64,000 nt of DNA from NCBI GenBank assembly GCA_020248905.1, contig JADCGR010000006.1, positions 83,480 through 147,479 of the forward strand, in the 5' to 3' direction. The notes under the pieces are model-generated. The model did no database searches. It was not told the origin of the DNA and saw only the letters and a program-made list of their open reading frames with translations. Each line of letters begins with the position of its first letter. Position 1 is the stretch's first letter. This stretch comes from Curvibacter sp. GTDB taxonomy: Bacteria > Pseudomonadota > Gammaproteobacteria > Burkholderiales > Burkholderiaceae_C. Both the position numbers and the translations under genes were made by a program. Positions 27,168-37,519 of this stretch are shown one piece after another.

Positions 27168-27659
27168 ATGAGACTGACCAGCCGCTTTTTCATCGCCACC
27201 GCTGCCGTGCTGAGCGCGTTTGCGGCGCACGCCAACGATCCCAAGGCCGCCATCACCACACTGGAAGCGCGGTTGGCGCGCCTGGGTGAGCCCCGCATCG
27301 AGGGCACCGACAAGGCTGGCGAACTGACCGTCCCGGCCATCTTCTTCGGGCCGCGCAAGCTCAACAACAACTTCGACGTGGTTGACGAGATCCGCAAGTC
27401 CACGGGCGCAGCGGCCACCATCTTTGTCAAGAATGGGGACGATTACATCCGCGTCAGCACCAATGTTCTGACCCCCGAAGGCAAGCGCGGCGTGGGCACG
27501 CAGCTGGCACGCGCGGCCGCCTACGCGGCCATGAACAAGGGCGAGCAGTTCTGCGGCCAGGTGGACGTGCTAGGTACTCCGCACGACTCCTGCTACAACC
27601 CGATCAAGGACAAGAGCGGCAAGATCATCGGCGTGAGCTTCGTCGGCTTCAAGAAGTAA
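27168..27659 (+). CDS. Secreted single Cache (Cache_3-Cache_2-like) domain protein
   Basis: Signal peptide then [48 protein letters not shown]...[24 protein letters not shown]. Confidence 0.7.
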   Translation: MRLTSRFFIATAAVLSAFAAHANDPKAAITTLEARLARLGEPRIEGTDKAGELTVPAIFFGPRKLNNNFDVVDEIRKSTGAAATIFVKNGDDYIRVSTNVLTPEGKRGVGTQLARAAAYAAMNKGEQFCGQVDVLGTPHDSCYNPIKDKSGKIIGVSFVGFKK

Positions 27660-27739
27660 GACCCCCGCTCTCCCGCCCCACCCCAGTGTCCCGGGCTGGA
27701 GCGGCGATGGAGCGCTCTCGTTCCCTGCAAGACCTGGCC

Positions 27740-29545
27740 ATGAAAAAACAATCCCAACCACTGCTGGCGTGGTATGCCGGCCTGCGCATCGGTGTCAAAC
27801 TCGGCGGTGCCTTCGCCATCGTGCTTCTGTTGGCCGCGCTGATCGGCGCCATGAGCCTGGTGGGCCTGCAACGGGTCTTCGACGCCTCGAGCGATCTGGC
27901 CCACAACTACCTGCCCAGCTTGGGCCACACGACCGCCGCGCGGGCCCTCCTCATCGAGTACCGCGATTTCGAGGTCAAGCACACCCGGGCCGCCGACGAT
28001 GGCTATATGGCCGACTACGAGGACCGGATGAAAGAGTTGATGCAAGGTATCAACTCCGAGTTTTCGACCTACGAAAAAATCCCGTCCAGCGACGACGAAC
28101 GCAAGATCTACATGGTCTTTCGCAAGGCCCTGTCCGACTACCTGGTCATCAACCGCCAGATCATCGGCCTCGGCCGCGCGAAGAAGGGTGAAGATGCGCG
28201 TCAGATCAGCGACGGTGCCGGTAAGGTCGCGTTTGACGAGACCATTTCCCGGCTGGACGCCCTGATCGCCTACAACTTCAAGGGCGGGGAGGCAGTGGTC
28301 GAGTCGGCCGGACAGACCTTCCAGTCCACCCGCATCCTCATGTTCGGCCTGCTCGCAGGCATGCTGGTGATGGGCCTGGTCATGGCCTGGCTGATCACAC
28401 GGGACCTTTTGCGCCAGCTGGGTGGCGAGCCCAGCCATGCGGCCCAGGTGACCGCTGAGATCGCGCAGGGCAAGCTGCATACCGACGTGCCGCTGCGGGT
28501 CGGCGACCAGGCCAGCCTCATGGCCAGCCTGCGCGATATGCGCGACAGCCTGGAGCGCACCGTGCTGCAGGTGCGTGAGCGCGCCGAGGGCATCGCCAAT
28601 GCCAGCGCCGAGATTGCCCAGGGCAACCAGGACCTGAGCGCGCGCACCGAAAGTCAGGCCAGCTCGCTGGAAGAAACCGCCGCCTCCATGGAGCAGCTCG
28701 GCTCCACCGTGAAGCAAAACGCCGACAACGCGCGCACGGCGAATCAGCTCGCGCAGAGCGCCAGCAGCGTTGCGGTCAAGGGCGGCGAGGTGGTGGCTCA
28801 GGTGGTGGACACGATGAAGGGCATCAATGAATCGAGCCGCAAGATTGCCGACATCATCAGCGTGATCGATGGCATCGCCTTTCAGACCAACATCCTGGCG
28901 CTGAACGCCGCAGTGGAAGCCGCCCGCGCGGGCGAGCAAGGCCGTGGCTTTGCCGTGGTGGCCAGTGAGGTACGAAGCCTGGCCGGTCGCAGCGCCGAAG
29001 CCGCCAAGGAAATCAAGGCCCTCATCAGCGACAGTGTGCAGCGCGTCGAGCAAGGCAGTGCCCAGGTCGATCAGGCGGGCGCGACCATGAACGAGGTGGT
29101 CGCCAGCATCAAGCGCGTGACCGACATCATGGGCGAGATCAGCGCGGCCAGCAGCGAGCAGAGCGCCGGTGTGGCGCAAGTGGGTGAAGCGGTGACGAAC
29201 ATGGACCAGGCCACGCAGCAGAACGCTGCGCTGGTCGAAGAGATGGCCGCTGCGGCCAGCAGCCTCAAGAGCCAGGCCCAGGAGCTGGTGCAGGCGGTCG
29301 CGGTGTTCGAACTCGCCGAGGGCAGCGGCAGCAAGCGTCCGGGCGAACCGCCCTCGACCTCGCCGCGCGCTGCAAGGCCGCCGCGCTCTCCCGCGCCGAC
29401 CCCGGCGGCCGGCGGCAAGCCGAAGGAAAAGCGCCTGGCCTCGCCCTCAAGACCGGTCCCAGCCCAGCCCGCAGCGGGTGCGCCGCCCGCACGTCCGGCA
29501 GCCAGCGCCGCCAAGGGTGCGGACGACCAATGGGAGAGTTTCTAG
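27740..29545 (+). CDS. Methyl-accepting chemotaxis protein
   Basis: LDARTE-type [33 protein letters not shown]...[56 protein letters not shown]-term QWESF. Confidence 0.95.
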   Translation: MKKQSQPLLAWYAGLRIGVKLGGAFAIVLLLAALIGAMSLVGLQRVFDASSDLAHNYLPSLGHTTAARALLIEYRDFEVKHTRAADDGYMADYEDRMKELMQGINSEFSTYEKIPSSDDERKIYMVFRKALSDYLVINRQIIGLGRAKKGEDARQISDGAGKVAFDETISRLDALIAYNFKGGEAVVESAGQTFQSTRILMFGLLAGMLVMGLVMAWLITRDLLRQLGGEPSHAAQVTAEIAQGKLHTDVPLRVGDQASLMASLRDMRDSLERTVLQVRERAEGIANASAEIAQGNQDLSARTESQASSLEETAASMEQLGSTVKQNADNARTANQLAQSASSVAVKGGEVVAQVVDTMKGINESSRKIADIISVIDGIAFQTNILALNAAVEAARAGEQGRGFAVVASEVRSLAGRSAEAAKEIKALISDSVQRVEQGSAQVDQAGATMNEVVASIKRVTDIMGEISAASSEQSAGVAQVGEAVTNMDQATQQNAALVEEMAAAASSLKSQAQELVQAVAVFELAEGSGSKRPGEPPSTSPRAARPPRSPAPTPAAGGKPKEKRLASPSRPVPAQPAAGAPPARPAASAAKGADDQWESF

Positions 29546-29665
29546 GAGCCCCTGCGAAGATCGACGACGGTACGCTTGCCGCGCCAGGTCCACCGCTCAG
29601 GAGATGTCGGCCAACCGCGAGGGTATGAACAAGCCTTCCAGCGCGTCGACCGTGACGGTGGCGCT

Positions 29666-30226
29666 TTAGCATTGGCCCTGGGCCTGGTCACACCGCCAGA
29701 TGCGCAGTAGCTGGGCCTTCTCCTCGTTTTCCACGCCACCGGCCACCACCGTCTTGCCCAAGGCATGGCCGCGCACGATGATGGAGTTCACGACGGCGAC
29801 GGCGCCTTCGTCACGCCCCAGCCCGCGTATGAAGGCGCGGTCGATCTTGAAGCTGCCGATCGGCAGCTGCTGCTGATGGCTGAGCGATGAATAACCGGTA
29901 CCGAAATCGTCTAGGGCAAGGCGCACCCCGGATCGGCGGCTGCGCTGCAGATGTTCGCCAGCAGTCTCCAGATTATCGATCAGCGTGCTCTCGATGACTT
30001 CCAGCGCCAGCTGCACGTGGTGGACGAAGTGGTCGGAGCGCAGCTGGGTGGCTGACACTTCGAACGACACCGAGTAATGATGGCCTGGAGCCTGCCAGCG
30101 CGCGATCTGGTCACAGACCTCGCCCATCACCCAGAAGCCGATTTCCTCGATCAGACTGGCCTCTTCGGCCAGGGGGACGAAGCGGACCGGGCTGACCACG
30201 CCCAGCCACGGGCGCTGCCTGCGCAA
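29666..30226 (-). pseudogene. Degenerate EAL-domain (c-di-GMP phosphodiesterase-like) fragment
   Basis: FVPLAEEASLIEEIGFWVM...LALDDFGTGYSSLSHQQQLPIGSFKIDRAFIRGL...VVAGGVE; no GGDEF or N-terminal half, in-frame stop just upstream, C-terminus truncated. Confidence 0.7.
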
Positions 30227-30369
30227 TAGCGGCCCTACGGTCCCTATTCAGCGGAGTCGCACCGTTTGGAAGCGGGACACGCAGCCCACCTCGTTGTCCG
30301 GATGGGTATGCCGCCCGGACCGGCAAGACGGGCCAGCCGCTGTGATTTGTTTCCCACCGGTCGGTGCCG

Positions 30370-31065
30370 TCAGCGGGGTCGCGGATCGCGACTGCCAAAG
30401 ATCGCCGAGCCCACGCGTACCAGCGTGCTGCCGGCGTGGATCGCCGCCTCCAGATCAGCGCTCATGCCCATGGACAGCGTGTCCAGCGGCAGGCCCGCAG
30501 CGCGCAGGCCGTCGTGGAGGGCGCGAGCGCGAAGAAAGACGGATTTCATGGCTTCGAAATCCGGCTGCGGGTCGGGAATGCACATCAGGCCGCGCAACTG
30601 CAGCCGCGGAAGGGCTGCCACCGCCTGGGCCAGCGCCAGCAAAGCCTCGGGCGCGACGCCCGACTTCGTCGACCCGCCATCGACATTGACCTGCACGCAG
30701 ACCTGCAAGGGCGGCAGATGCGCGGGGCGCTGCTCGCTGAGCCGCTGCGCGATCTTGAGCCGGTCTACCGTCTGGACCCACTGGAAATGCTCTGCCACGA
30801 GCCGGGTCTTGTTGCTCTGCACCGGCCCGATGCAATGCCACTGGAGGGACGGGTCCTGGAGCGCGGCCATCTTGTCGACCGCCTCCTGGATGTAGTTCTC
30901 ACCAAAGGCTGCCTGGCCAGCGGCGCGCGCCGCGCGCACAGCCTCAGGGCCAAAGGTCTTGGAAACGGCCAGCAGCGTCACGCCCGAGGGCTCGCGTCCG
31001 GCCGAAAGACATGCGGCGTCGATCCGGGCACGAACGGCTTGGAGCTGGGCGGCAATCACGTTCAT
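30370..31065 (-). CDS. yggS: YggS/PROSC family PLP homeostasis protein
   Basis: LLAVSKTFGPEAVRAARAAGQAAFGENYIQEAVDKM...WHCIGPVQSNKTRLVAEHFQWVQTVDRLKIAQRL. Confidence 0.9.
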   Translation of the reverse strand: MNVIAAQLQAVRARIDAACLSAGREPSGVTLLAVSKTFGPEAVRAARAAGQAAFGENYIQEAVDKMAALQDPSLQWHCIGPVQSNKTRLVAEHFQWVQTVDRLKIAQRLSEQRPAHLPPLQVCVQVNVDGGSTKSGVAPEALLALAQAVAALPRLQLRGLMCIPDPQPDFEAMKSVFLRARALHDGLRAAGLPLDTLSMGMSADLEAAIHAGSTLVRVGSAIFGSRDPRPR

Positions 31066-31106
31066 AATGTTTCGCGAGCGTAGCAAAGAAATGGATTGAG
31101 CGAACC

Positions 31107-32150
31107 GTGGACATCACCCAACTCCTGGCGTTCAGCGTCAAGAACAAGGCCTCTGACCTTCACCTCTCCGCCGGCCTGCCGCCCATGATCCGCGTGAATG
31201 GGGACGTGCGCCGCATCAACGTCGAGGCTCTGGAGCACAAGGAGGTGCACGCCATGGTCTACGACATCATGAACGACACCCAGCGCAAGAGCTACGAAGA
31301 GTTCCTGGAGGTCGATTTCTCTTTCGAGATCGATGGACTGGCGCGTTTCCGCGTCAATGCCTTCAACACACAGCGCGGCGCGGCTGCAGTGTTCCGGACC
31401 ATCCCGAGCAAGATCCTCACGCTGGAGCAGCTCAACGCGCCCAAGATCTTTGCGGATCTCGCTCTTAGGCCGCGCGGCCTGGTGCTGGTGACCGGCCCCA
31501 CGGGCTCGGGCAAGTCCACCACGCTGGCGGGCATGGTCAACCACCTCAACGAGACCGAGTTCGGACATATCCTGACCGTGGAGGACCCGATCGAGTTCGT
31601 GCACGAGTCCAAGAAGTGCCTGATCAACCAGCGCGAGGTGGGGCCGCACACCCTGAGCTTCGCGGCAGCGCTGAAGTCCGCGCTGCGGGAAGACCCGGAT
31701 GCCATCCTCGTAGGCGAAATGCGCGACCTGGAAACCATCCGCCTGGCCATGACGGCCGCAGAAACAGGCCACCTCGTCTTTGGTACCCTGCACACCTCCA
31801 GCGCAGCCAAGACCATCGACCGTATCATCGACGTGTTCCCGGCCGAGGAAAAGGAGATGGTCCGCGCCATGCTCTCCGAGTCACTGCAGGCGGTGATCTC
31901 GCAGACACTGTGCAAGACCAAGGATGGTCAGGGCCGCGTGGCGGCGCACGAGATCATGCTGGGCACGCCGGCCATCCGTAACCTGATCCGCGAGGCCAAG
32001 GTGGCTCAGATGTACTCCAGCATCCAGACCGGTAACAGCTTGGGCATGCAAACCCTGGACCAGAACCTGACCGACCTGGTGCGCCGTAACGTGATCAGCG
32101 CCGCCGAAGCGCGCGGCAAGGCCAAGATTCCCGAAAACTTCCCCGGATAG
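31107..32150 (+). CDS. pilT: Twitching motility ATPase PilT
   Basis: MDITQLLAFSVKNKASDLHLSAGLPPMIRVNGDVRRIN...GLVLVTGPTGSGKSTTLAGMV. Confidence 0.95.
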   Translation: MDITQLLAFSVKNKASDLHLSAGLPPMIRVNGDVRRINVEALEHKEVHAMVYDIMNDTQRKSYEEFLEVDFSFEIDGLARFRVNAFNTQRGAAAVFRTIPSKILTLEQLNAPKIFADLALRPRGLVLVTGPTGSGKSTTLAGMVNHLNETEFGHILTVEDPIEFVHESKKCLINQREVGPHTLSFAAALKSALREDPDAILVGEMRDLETIRLAMTAAETGHLVFGTLHTSSAAKTIDRIIDVFPAEEKEMVRAMLSESLQAVISQTLCKTKDGQGRVAAHEIMLGTPAIRNLIREAKVAQMYSSIQTGNSLGMQTLDQNLTDLVRRNVISAAEARGKAKIPENFPG

Positions 32151-32184
32151 ATATGGCTCACCCCCAAGCTCCGCGCACTGCGTG

Positions 32185-32245
32185 TCGCTGCGCTACTCCC
32201 CTTGCAGGGGGCAACGCCAGCGGCCCGGCGAAGCCGGTTCCACGG
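32185..32245 (+). repeat. Intergenic GC-rich repeat, copy A
   Basis: TCGCTGCGCTACTCCCCTTGCAGGGGGCAACGCCAGCGGCCCGGCGAAGCCGGTTCCACGG; shares a 27 bp block (22/27 identical) with copy B at 52213-52239. Confidence 0.6.
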
Positions 32246-32311
32246 CGTTACCGGCATGGGGCCGCTCCTCGTTCCTTTGCATCGGTCTAGTGAAATAAAG
32301 GAGGTGCTCTC

Positions 32312-33448
32312 ATGGAGCGCGACCAGGCAACCAAATTCATCAACGACCTGCTGCGCCTGATGATCAGCCGCAATGGCAGCGATCTGTTCATCACCGCAGA
32401 CTTTCCCCCCGCCATCAAGGTGGACGGCAAGGTGACCAAGGTGTCGCCACAGCCCCTGAGTGCCGCCCACACCATGGCGCTGGCGCGCTCGGTGATGAAC
32501 GACAAGCAGGTTGCCGAGTTCGAGCGCAGCAAGGAATGCAATTTCGCGATCTCACCGCCAAGCGTCGGCCGTTTCCGGGCCAACGCCTTCATCCAACAGG
32601 GCAAGGTGGGGCTGGTGCTGCGGGTGATTCCGCAGGTGCTGCCCACCATCGACGGACTGGGCGCGCCGAAGGTGCTCAAGGAGGTCGCCATGGCCAAGCG
32701 CGGCCTGTGCATCCTGGTGGGCGCCACGGGTTCGGGCAAGTCCACCACGCTCGCTGCCATGGTGGACTGGCGCAATGAAAATTCGCAGGGTCACATCATC
32801 ACCATCGAGGACCCGGTGGAGTTCGTGCACCCCCACAAGAACTGTGTGGTCACGCAGCGCGAAGTGGGCCTGGACACCGACAGCTGGGAGATCGCGCTCA
32901 AGAACACCCTGCGCCAGGCGCCCGACGTCATCCTCATGGGCGAGATCCGCGACCGCGAGACCATGGAGCACGCCGTGGCCTTTGCCGAGACGGGGCACCT
33001 CTGCCTGGCCACGCTGCACGCCAACAGCGCCAACCAGGCGCTGGACCGCATCATCAACTTCTTCCCCGAAGAACGGCGCCCGCAGCTGTTGATGGACCTT
33101 TCACTTAACCTGCGCGCCCTGGTCTCGCAGCGCCTGATTCCCAAGCAAGACAACAAGGGGCGCATCGCTGCCGTCGAGATCATGCTTAACTCGCCGCTGA
33201 TCTCAGACCTGATCTTCAAGGGCGAGGTCTCCGAAATCAAGGAGATCATGAAGAAGAGCCGCACCGCCGGCATGCAGACCTTCGACCAGGCCCTCTTCGA
33301 TCTCTACGAGGGCAACCACATCAGCTACGAGGACGCGCTGCGCAATGCCGACTCCCTCAACGACCTGCGGCTGCAGATCAAGCTCAACAGCCAGCGAGGC
33401 AAAACGCAGGATCTGGCGGCAGGCACTGAGAATCTCGCGATCATCTGA
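32312..33448 (+). CDS. pilU: PilT-like ATPase PilU
   Basis: GLCILVGATGSGKSTTLAAMVDWRNENSQGHIITIEDPVEFVHPHKNCVVTQREVGLDTDSW. Confidence 0.9.
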   Translation: MERDQATKFINDLLRLMISRNGSDLFITADFPPAIKVDGKVTKVSPQPLSAAHTMALARSVMNDKQVAEFERSKECNFAISPPSVGRFRANAFIQQGKVGLVLRVIPQVLPTIDGLGAPKVLKEVAMAKRGLCILVGATGSGKSTTLAAMVDWRNENSQGHIITIEDPVEFVHPHKNCVVTQREVGLDTDSWEIALKNTLRQAPDVILMGEIRDRETMEHAVAFAETGHLCLATLHANSANQALDRIINFFPEERRPQLLMDLSLNLRALVSQRLIPKQDNKGRIAAVEIMLNSPLISDLIFKGEVSEIKEIMKKSRTAGMQTFDQALFDLYEGNHISYEDALRNADSLNDLRLQIKLNSQRGKTQDLAAGTENLAII

Positions 33449-33468
33449 TTCCTAGCGCCTTACCCACC

Positions 33469-33500
33469 ATGGTCTGATGTTCCGGCATCAGACCATTTTC
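33469..33500 (+). terminator. Intrinsic terminator after pilU
   Basis: ATGGTCTGATG-TTCCGG-CATCAGACCATTTTC, 11 bp perfect stem. Confidence 0.75.
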
Positions 33501-33515
33501 ATTCCAGGAGTCCCC

Positions 33516-34421
33516 ATGCCCAGCCTCAATCCCAAGACCTACGAACCCACTCCGCCGCGCACCGTTGCCTTTGTAGGCCTGGGCGTCATGGGCTACCCGA
33601 TGGCCGGGCATCTGGCCCGGGCCGGACATCGGGTGACGGTCTATAACCGCACGGCGGCCAAGGCGCGGGCCTGGGCCACGGAGTTCGGTGGCAAGGCTGC
33701 CGCCACGCCGCGCGAGGCAGCCGCCGGAGCCGACCTGGTCTTCGCCTGCGTGGGCAACGACGCCGATCTGCGCAGCGTGGTGCTGGGCGAAGATGGCGCC
33801 CTGGCTGGCATGAAGGCAGGTGCCGTCTTCGCCGACCACACCACGGCCTCGGCCGAGGTGGCGCGCGAACTGTATGCCGCTGCGCGGGCGCGCAAGCTGC
33901 ACTTTGTGGACGCGCCGGTCTCCGGCGGCCAGGCCGGTGCCCAGAACGGCTCACTGACCATCATGTGCGGCGCCGACAGCGACGCCTTTGACGCGATGAA
34001 GCCCGGCGCAATGGCTTACGCACGAGCGTGCACGCTGGTGGGATCCAGCGGCGCGGGTCAGCTGGCCAAAATGGTCAACCAAATCGCGGTGGCCGGTGTG
34101 GTGCAGGGCCTTGCCGAGGCGATTGCCTTCGGTCAGCAGGCGGGGCTGGACATGAACCTCGTGCTGGAGGTGATTGGCAAGGGTGCGGCCCAGAGCTGGC
34201 AGATGGACAACCGCGGCAAGACCATGGTCGCCGACCAGTTCGAGTTCGGCTTCGCGGTGGACTGGATGCGCAAGGACCTGGGCCTCGTGCTGGAGGAAGC
34301 GCGACGCAACGGTGCCCGCCTGCCGGTCACCGCGCTGCTGGACCAGTTTTACGCTGACGTGCAGCAAATGGGCGGCGGACGCTGGGATACCTCAAGCCTG
34401 GTTCGTCGCCTGCGCAAATGA
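33516..34421 (+). CDS. 3-hydroxyisobutyrate dehydrogenase family NAD(P)-dependent oxidoreductase
   Basis: VAFVGLGVMGYPMAGHLARAGHRVTVYNRT...FVDAPVSGGQAGAQNGSLTIMCG. Confidence 0.9.
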   Translation: MPSLNPKTYEPTPPRTVAFVGLGVMGYPMAGHLARAGHRVTVYNRTAAKARAWATEFGGKAAATPREAAAGADLVFACVGNDADLRSVVLGEDGALAGMKAGAVFADHTTASAEVARELYAAARARKLHFVDAPVSGGQAGAQNGSLTIMCGADSDAFDAMKPGAMAYARACTLVGSSGAGQLAKMVNQIAVAGVVQGLAEAIAFGQQAGLDMNLVLEVIGKGAAQSWQMDNRGKTMVADQFEFGFAVDWMRKDLGLVLEEARRNGARLPVTALLDQFYADVQQMGGGRWDTSSLVRRLRK

Positions 34422-34439
34422 CAGGCGAGTGCACCGGGC

Positions 34440-35102
34440 TTACTTGGGCCGGCCGGTCGCCGTCGGGCCCGTGGTGCCGGCAGGCGCGGGCTGCTGCTGC
34501 ATCTCGAAGAGCTCTTCCTCGGTGATGAGTTCGAACAGTCGCACAACCTTCTGGACGCCGTTGGTGCGGCGGGCAATGTCGGTGGCACGATCAGCCTCGC
34601 GCGCGGTGGCGCGTCCGAACAGATAGACCACGCCCCGCTCGGTCACCACCTTGAAGGCATTGGCGCTCAGGTCGCGGGCGTCGATCAGATTGGCCTTCAC
34701 CCGGCCACTGACGAGAACGTCGGAAGAACGCTGCGTGAGGGTGGAATGACCCATCACGCCCAACTCATTGGTGATGGAGCGCACGTTATCGATGCGGGAC
34801 ACCACCTGCTCGGCCAGCTGCTTGTCCTGCTCGTTGGGAACCTCGCCCGTGAGCAGCACCTGGCGGTTGTAGCTGGTGACGTTGATGTGGACGCGGTCGC
34901 CCATGTTCTCGCGGATGCGGGCTGCGCCGCGCGACTCGATGCGCTCGTCCTCGATCTGCGAGCCCGTGGTACGACGGTCAGAGACGGACAGGCCGGTGAC
35001 GACGGCCCCGCCCACCACGAGCGGCGCGCAGGCGCTCAGGGCCAGGCTCGCCACAACGGCAGCGGCGAGCACGAGGGTAAGACGGCGGACCTTGGTCGTC
35101 AT
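34440..35102 (-). CDS. BON-domain lipoprotein (OsmY/DolP-like)
   Basis: Lipobox LALSACAP; two BON repeats ([42 protein letters not shown]). Confidence 0.85.
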   Translation of the reverse strand: MTTKVRRLTLVLAAAVVASLALSACAPLVVGGAVVTGLSVSDRRTTGSQIEDERIESRGAARIRENMGDRVHINVTSYNRQVLLTGEVPNEQDKQLAEQVVSRIDNVRSITNELGVMGHSTLTQRSSDVLVSGRVKANLIDARDLSANAFKVVTERGVVYLFGRATAREADRATDIARRTNGVQKVVRLFELITEEELFEMQQQPAPAGTTGPTATGRPK

Positions 35103-35698
35103 GACGTGCCTTCCTGTTCTCCAAGCAACTGGTGATCGACGGCATCGCAGATACAGTGCAGAGCCAGGATGTGGACCTCCTGGATGCGGGCCGTGCGCTC
35201 GTGCGGGACGATGATATGCACATCGGTCTCGCGCAGGGCCTGGGACATCTTGCCGCCGCTGCGACCGCTGAGGCCGATGACCACCATCTCGCGTGCGTGT
35301 GCAGCCTCGATGGCCGCCAGCACGTTGGCCGAGTTACCGCTGGTCGAGATCGCCACCAGCACGTCACCCGGCTGGCCCAGCGCGCGCACCTGGCGCGAGA
35401 AGATGTCGTTAAAGCTGTAGTCGTTACCCACCGCAGTCAGGATGGAGCTGTCGGTGGTCAGTGCGATGGCGCCGAGCTCGGGGCGTTCACGCTCGAAGCG
35501 CCCCACGAACTCCGCCGAGAAATGCTGCGCGTCGGCGGCGGACCCGCCATTGCCGCAGGCCAGCACCTTGCCGCCGTTGGTTACACAGGTCAGCACGGCC
35601 TGCACGGCCGCAGCAATCGGCTTGCTCAGGACTTGCGCAGCCTGGTACTTGAGGTCGGCGCTGTCGATGAAGTGTTGTTCGATGCGTTGTTCCAGCAT
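35099..35698 (-). CDS. SIS-domain protein (DiaA/GmhA-like)
   Basis: [81 protein letters not shown]. Confidence 0.9.
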   Translation of the reverse strand: MLEQRIEQHFIDSADLKYQAAQVLSKPIAAAVQAVLTCVTNGGKVLACGNGGSAADAQHFSAEFVGRFERERPELGAIALTTDSSILTAVGNDYSFNDIFSRQVRALGQPGDVLVAISTSGNSANVLAAIEAAHAREMVVIGLSGRSGGKMSQALRETDVHIIVPHERTARIQEVHILALHCICDAVDHQLLGEQEGTS

Positions 35699-35761
35699 GG
35701 GGGAATGATAACCGCGCCCTGCGGGCCCCGGCACTGGTGGAGACTTGAATGTGTAACTCTT

Positions 35762-36154
35762 TCAGGCGGCATCGAAGGCCGCCTGCAACCACTCGATACG
35801 GTCGCCTTCCAGGGCGACAACATCGAAACGGCAGGTGGGCGGCGCGCGCCAGCGTAAAAGGTAATGGCGCGCTGCCAGCACGATGCGCCGCTGCTTCACT
35901 ACGCTGACGCTCGCCGCCGCGCCACCATGCCGACTGCCACCGCGTTGGCGCACCTCGACGAAGACGAGGGTGCCATCGCCAGCCTGCATGACCAGATCGA
36001 TTTCGCCACCCCCGCGCCCGGGCGTCCGATAATTGCGTTGCAGCAGGCACAGGCCGGCCGCCTGCAAGTACTGCAGGGCCCGGTCTTCCGCTGCGGCGCC
36101 CACATCACGCGTGCTGCCGCGGCCCAGCTTTGCCAGCTTCTTGAGGAGCTCCAT
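35762..36154 (-). CDS. yraN: YraN family (UPF0102) endonuclease-like protein
   Basis: AAEDRALQYLQAAGLCLLQRNYRTPGRGGGEIDLVMQAGDGTLVFVEVRQR. Confidence 0.9.
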   Translation of the reverse strand: MELLKKLAKLGRGSTRDVGAAAEDRALQYLQAAGLCLLQRNYRTPGRGGGEIDLVMQAGDGTLVFVEVRQRGGSRHGGAAASVSVVKQRRIVLAARHYLLRWRAPPTCRFDVVALEGDRIEWLQAAFDAA

Positions 36155-37071
36155 TGAACGCCAGTTACGCCTCCGCTCTTGCCGCCTCACGCGATGCGGC
36201 TGCTGCCCAGCATTATCCGCAGGGGGCGCTCTATGTGGTGGCCACCCCCATCGGCAATCTCGCTGACATCACCCTGCGCGCTCTGCACGTGCTGCAGCTG
36301 GTCGACGCCATCGCCTGTGAGGACACCCGCCACACCCAGGCCCTGCTGCGCGCCTATGGCATCGCGCACAGTGGCCAGAGCTTGATGGCGCTGCACCAGC
36401 ATAACGAGGCCGAGGCCGCGCAGCAGGTGCTCGCACGCCTGCGAGCCGGCGAGCGCGTGGCCTACGTGAGCGACGCCGGCACGCCGGCCGTGAGCGACCC
36501 CGGTGCGCGCCTGGTGGCGGCCGTCTGCGCAGCCGGCCTGCCGGTCGTGCCCCTGCCCGGGGCCAGCAGCGTCACCACGGCGCTCAGCGTTGCCGGCGCG
36601 GTGGACGAGACCGGGGCCTTTGTGTTTGCGGGCTTTCTGCCGGCCAAGGCTGGTGAACGCGCCACGGCTGTGCAAGAGCTGGCTACCGAAGCGCGCGCCA
36701 TCGTGCTGCTCGAAGCCCCGCACCGCATCGAGTCTCTGGCAGCGGCGCTGGCTGCACTGGGGCCGCGACGCATCACCGTGGGGCGCGAGCTGACCAAGCA
36801 GTTTGAGCAGATCCAGACGCTTACCGCAGGCGAGCTGCCGGCATGGCTTGAGGCGGATGCGCAGCGCAGCCGCGGCGAGTTCGTGCTGGTGGTGCACCCG
36901 CAGCCGGTTGGCGTCGACTGCGGGGGGCAGGGCCAACGCGTGCTGCAACTGCTGCGGGCCGAACTGCCGCTCAAGAGTGCTGTACGCCTGGCCGCCGAGA
37001 TCACCGGGGCCCCGCGCAACACACTTTACGAGGCCGCACTCCAGATGAAGCGGGGCGCTGACGACGCCTGA
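36154..37071 (+). CDS. rsmI: 16S rRNA (cytidine(1402)-2'-O)-methyltransferase
   Basis: GALYVVATPIGNLADITLRALHVLQLVDAIACEDTRHTQALLRAYGI; TTG start preceded by GAGGAG. Confidence 0.9.
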   Translation: MNASYASALAASRDAAAAQHYPQGALYVVATPIGNLADITLRALHVLQLVDAIACEDTRHTQALLRAYGIAHSGQSLMALHQHNEAEAAQQVLARLRAGERVAYVSDAGTPAVSDPGARLVAAVCAAGLPVVPLPGASSVTTALSVAGAVDETGAFVFAGFLPAKAGERATAVQELATEARAIVLLEAPHRIESLAAALAALGPRRITVGRELTKQFEQIQTLTAGELPAWLEADAQRSRGEFVLVVHPQPVGVDCGGQGQRVLQLLRAELPLKSAVRLAAEITGAPRNTLYEAALQMKRGADDA

Positions 37072-37352
37072 GCGCGCGGCGCTCTTCGTCTTTGCACTGG
37101 CAACATCTGCCACAGCCGCAAGGCGCATGGCGTGGTCGCGCAGCAGCTTGATTGTCTGGTGCCGCCAGCATCGCGCGCCAGAGGTCCCGGACCCTCACGA
37201 CGACGAAGCCGAGGCCTTTAACACGTGCCCGATCTTGTCGAGGATGGGTGTCGTGCCATGGTTGAGCACTTGCGCACGCAGTTGCGGTGAAGCGCAATGG
37301 CACCGCAGGACCAGCCGCTGGAGAGGGCGGCATATATCGGTTTGATGGGTGG

Positions 37353-37425
37353 CGCGGCTGGCGGGGATCGAACCCACGACCCTTGGCTTCGGAGGCCAAT
37401 ACTCTATCCACTGAGCTACAGCCGC
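37353..37425 (-). tRNA. tRNA-Arg (anticodon CCG)
   Basis: Minus strand GCGGCTGTAGCTCAGTGGATAGAGTATTGGCCTCCGAAGCCAAGGGTCGTGGGTTCGATCCCCGCCAGCCGCG followed by encoded CCA (37352-37350). Confidence 0.93.
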
Positions 37426-37472
37426 GCAGATGCAGACGCTGGATTGTAGGCGGTTTCAGCGACGCCCAAAGC

Positions 37473-37478
37473 TATAAT
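37473..37478 (+). promoter_or_regulatory. Candidate -10 element TATAAT upstream of cytochrome c gene
   Basis: Consensus TATAAT in GC-rich context; no clear -35 at optimal spacing. Confidence 0.35.
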
Positions 37479-37519
37479 CGCGGGCTGATCCAGGTCTAAC
37501 CCCCAAGCAAGGACACCAC

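Noticed and set aside
27593-29179. 528 aa minus-strand ORF opposite the MCP gene
   Set aside because: Mirror frame of the repetitive MCP signalling domain; no domain features.
37444-37478. Full sigma-70 promoter for the cytochrome c gene
   Set aside because: TATAAT is convincing, but the nearest TTG-type -35 (37444) is about 23 bp away; only the -10 is listed, at low confidence.
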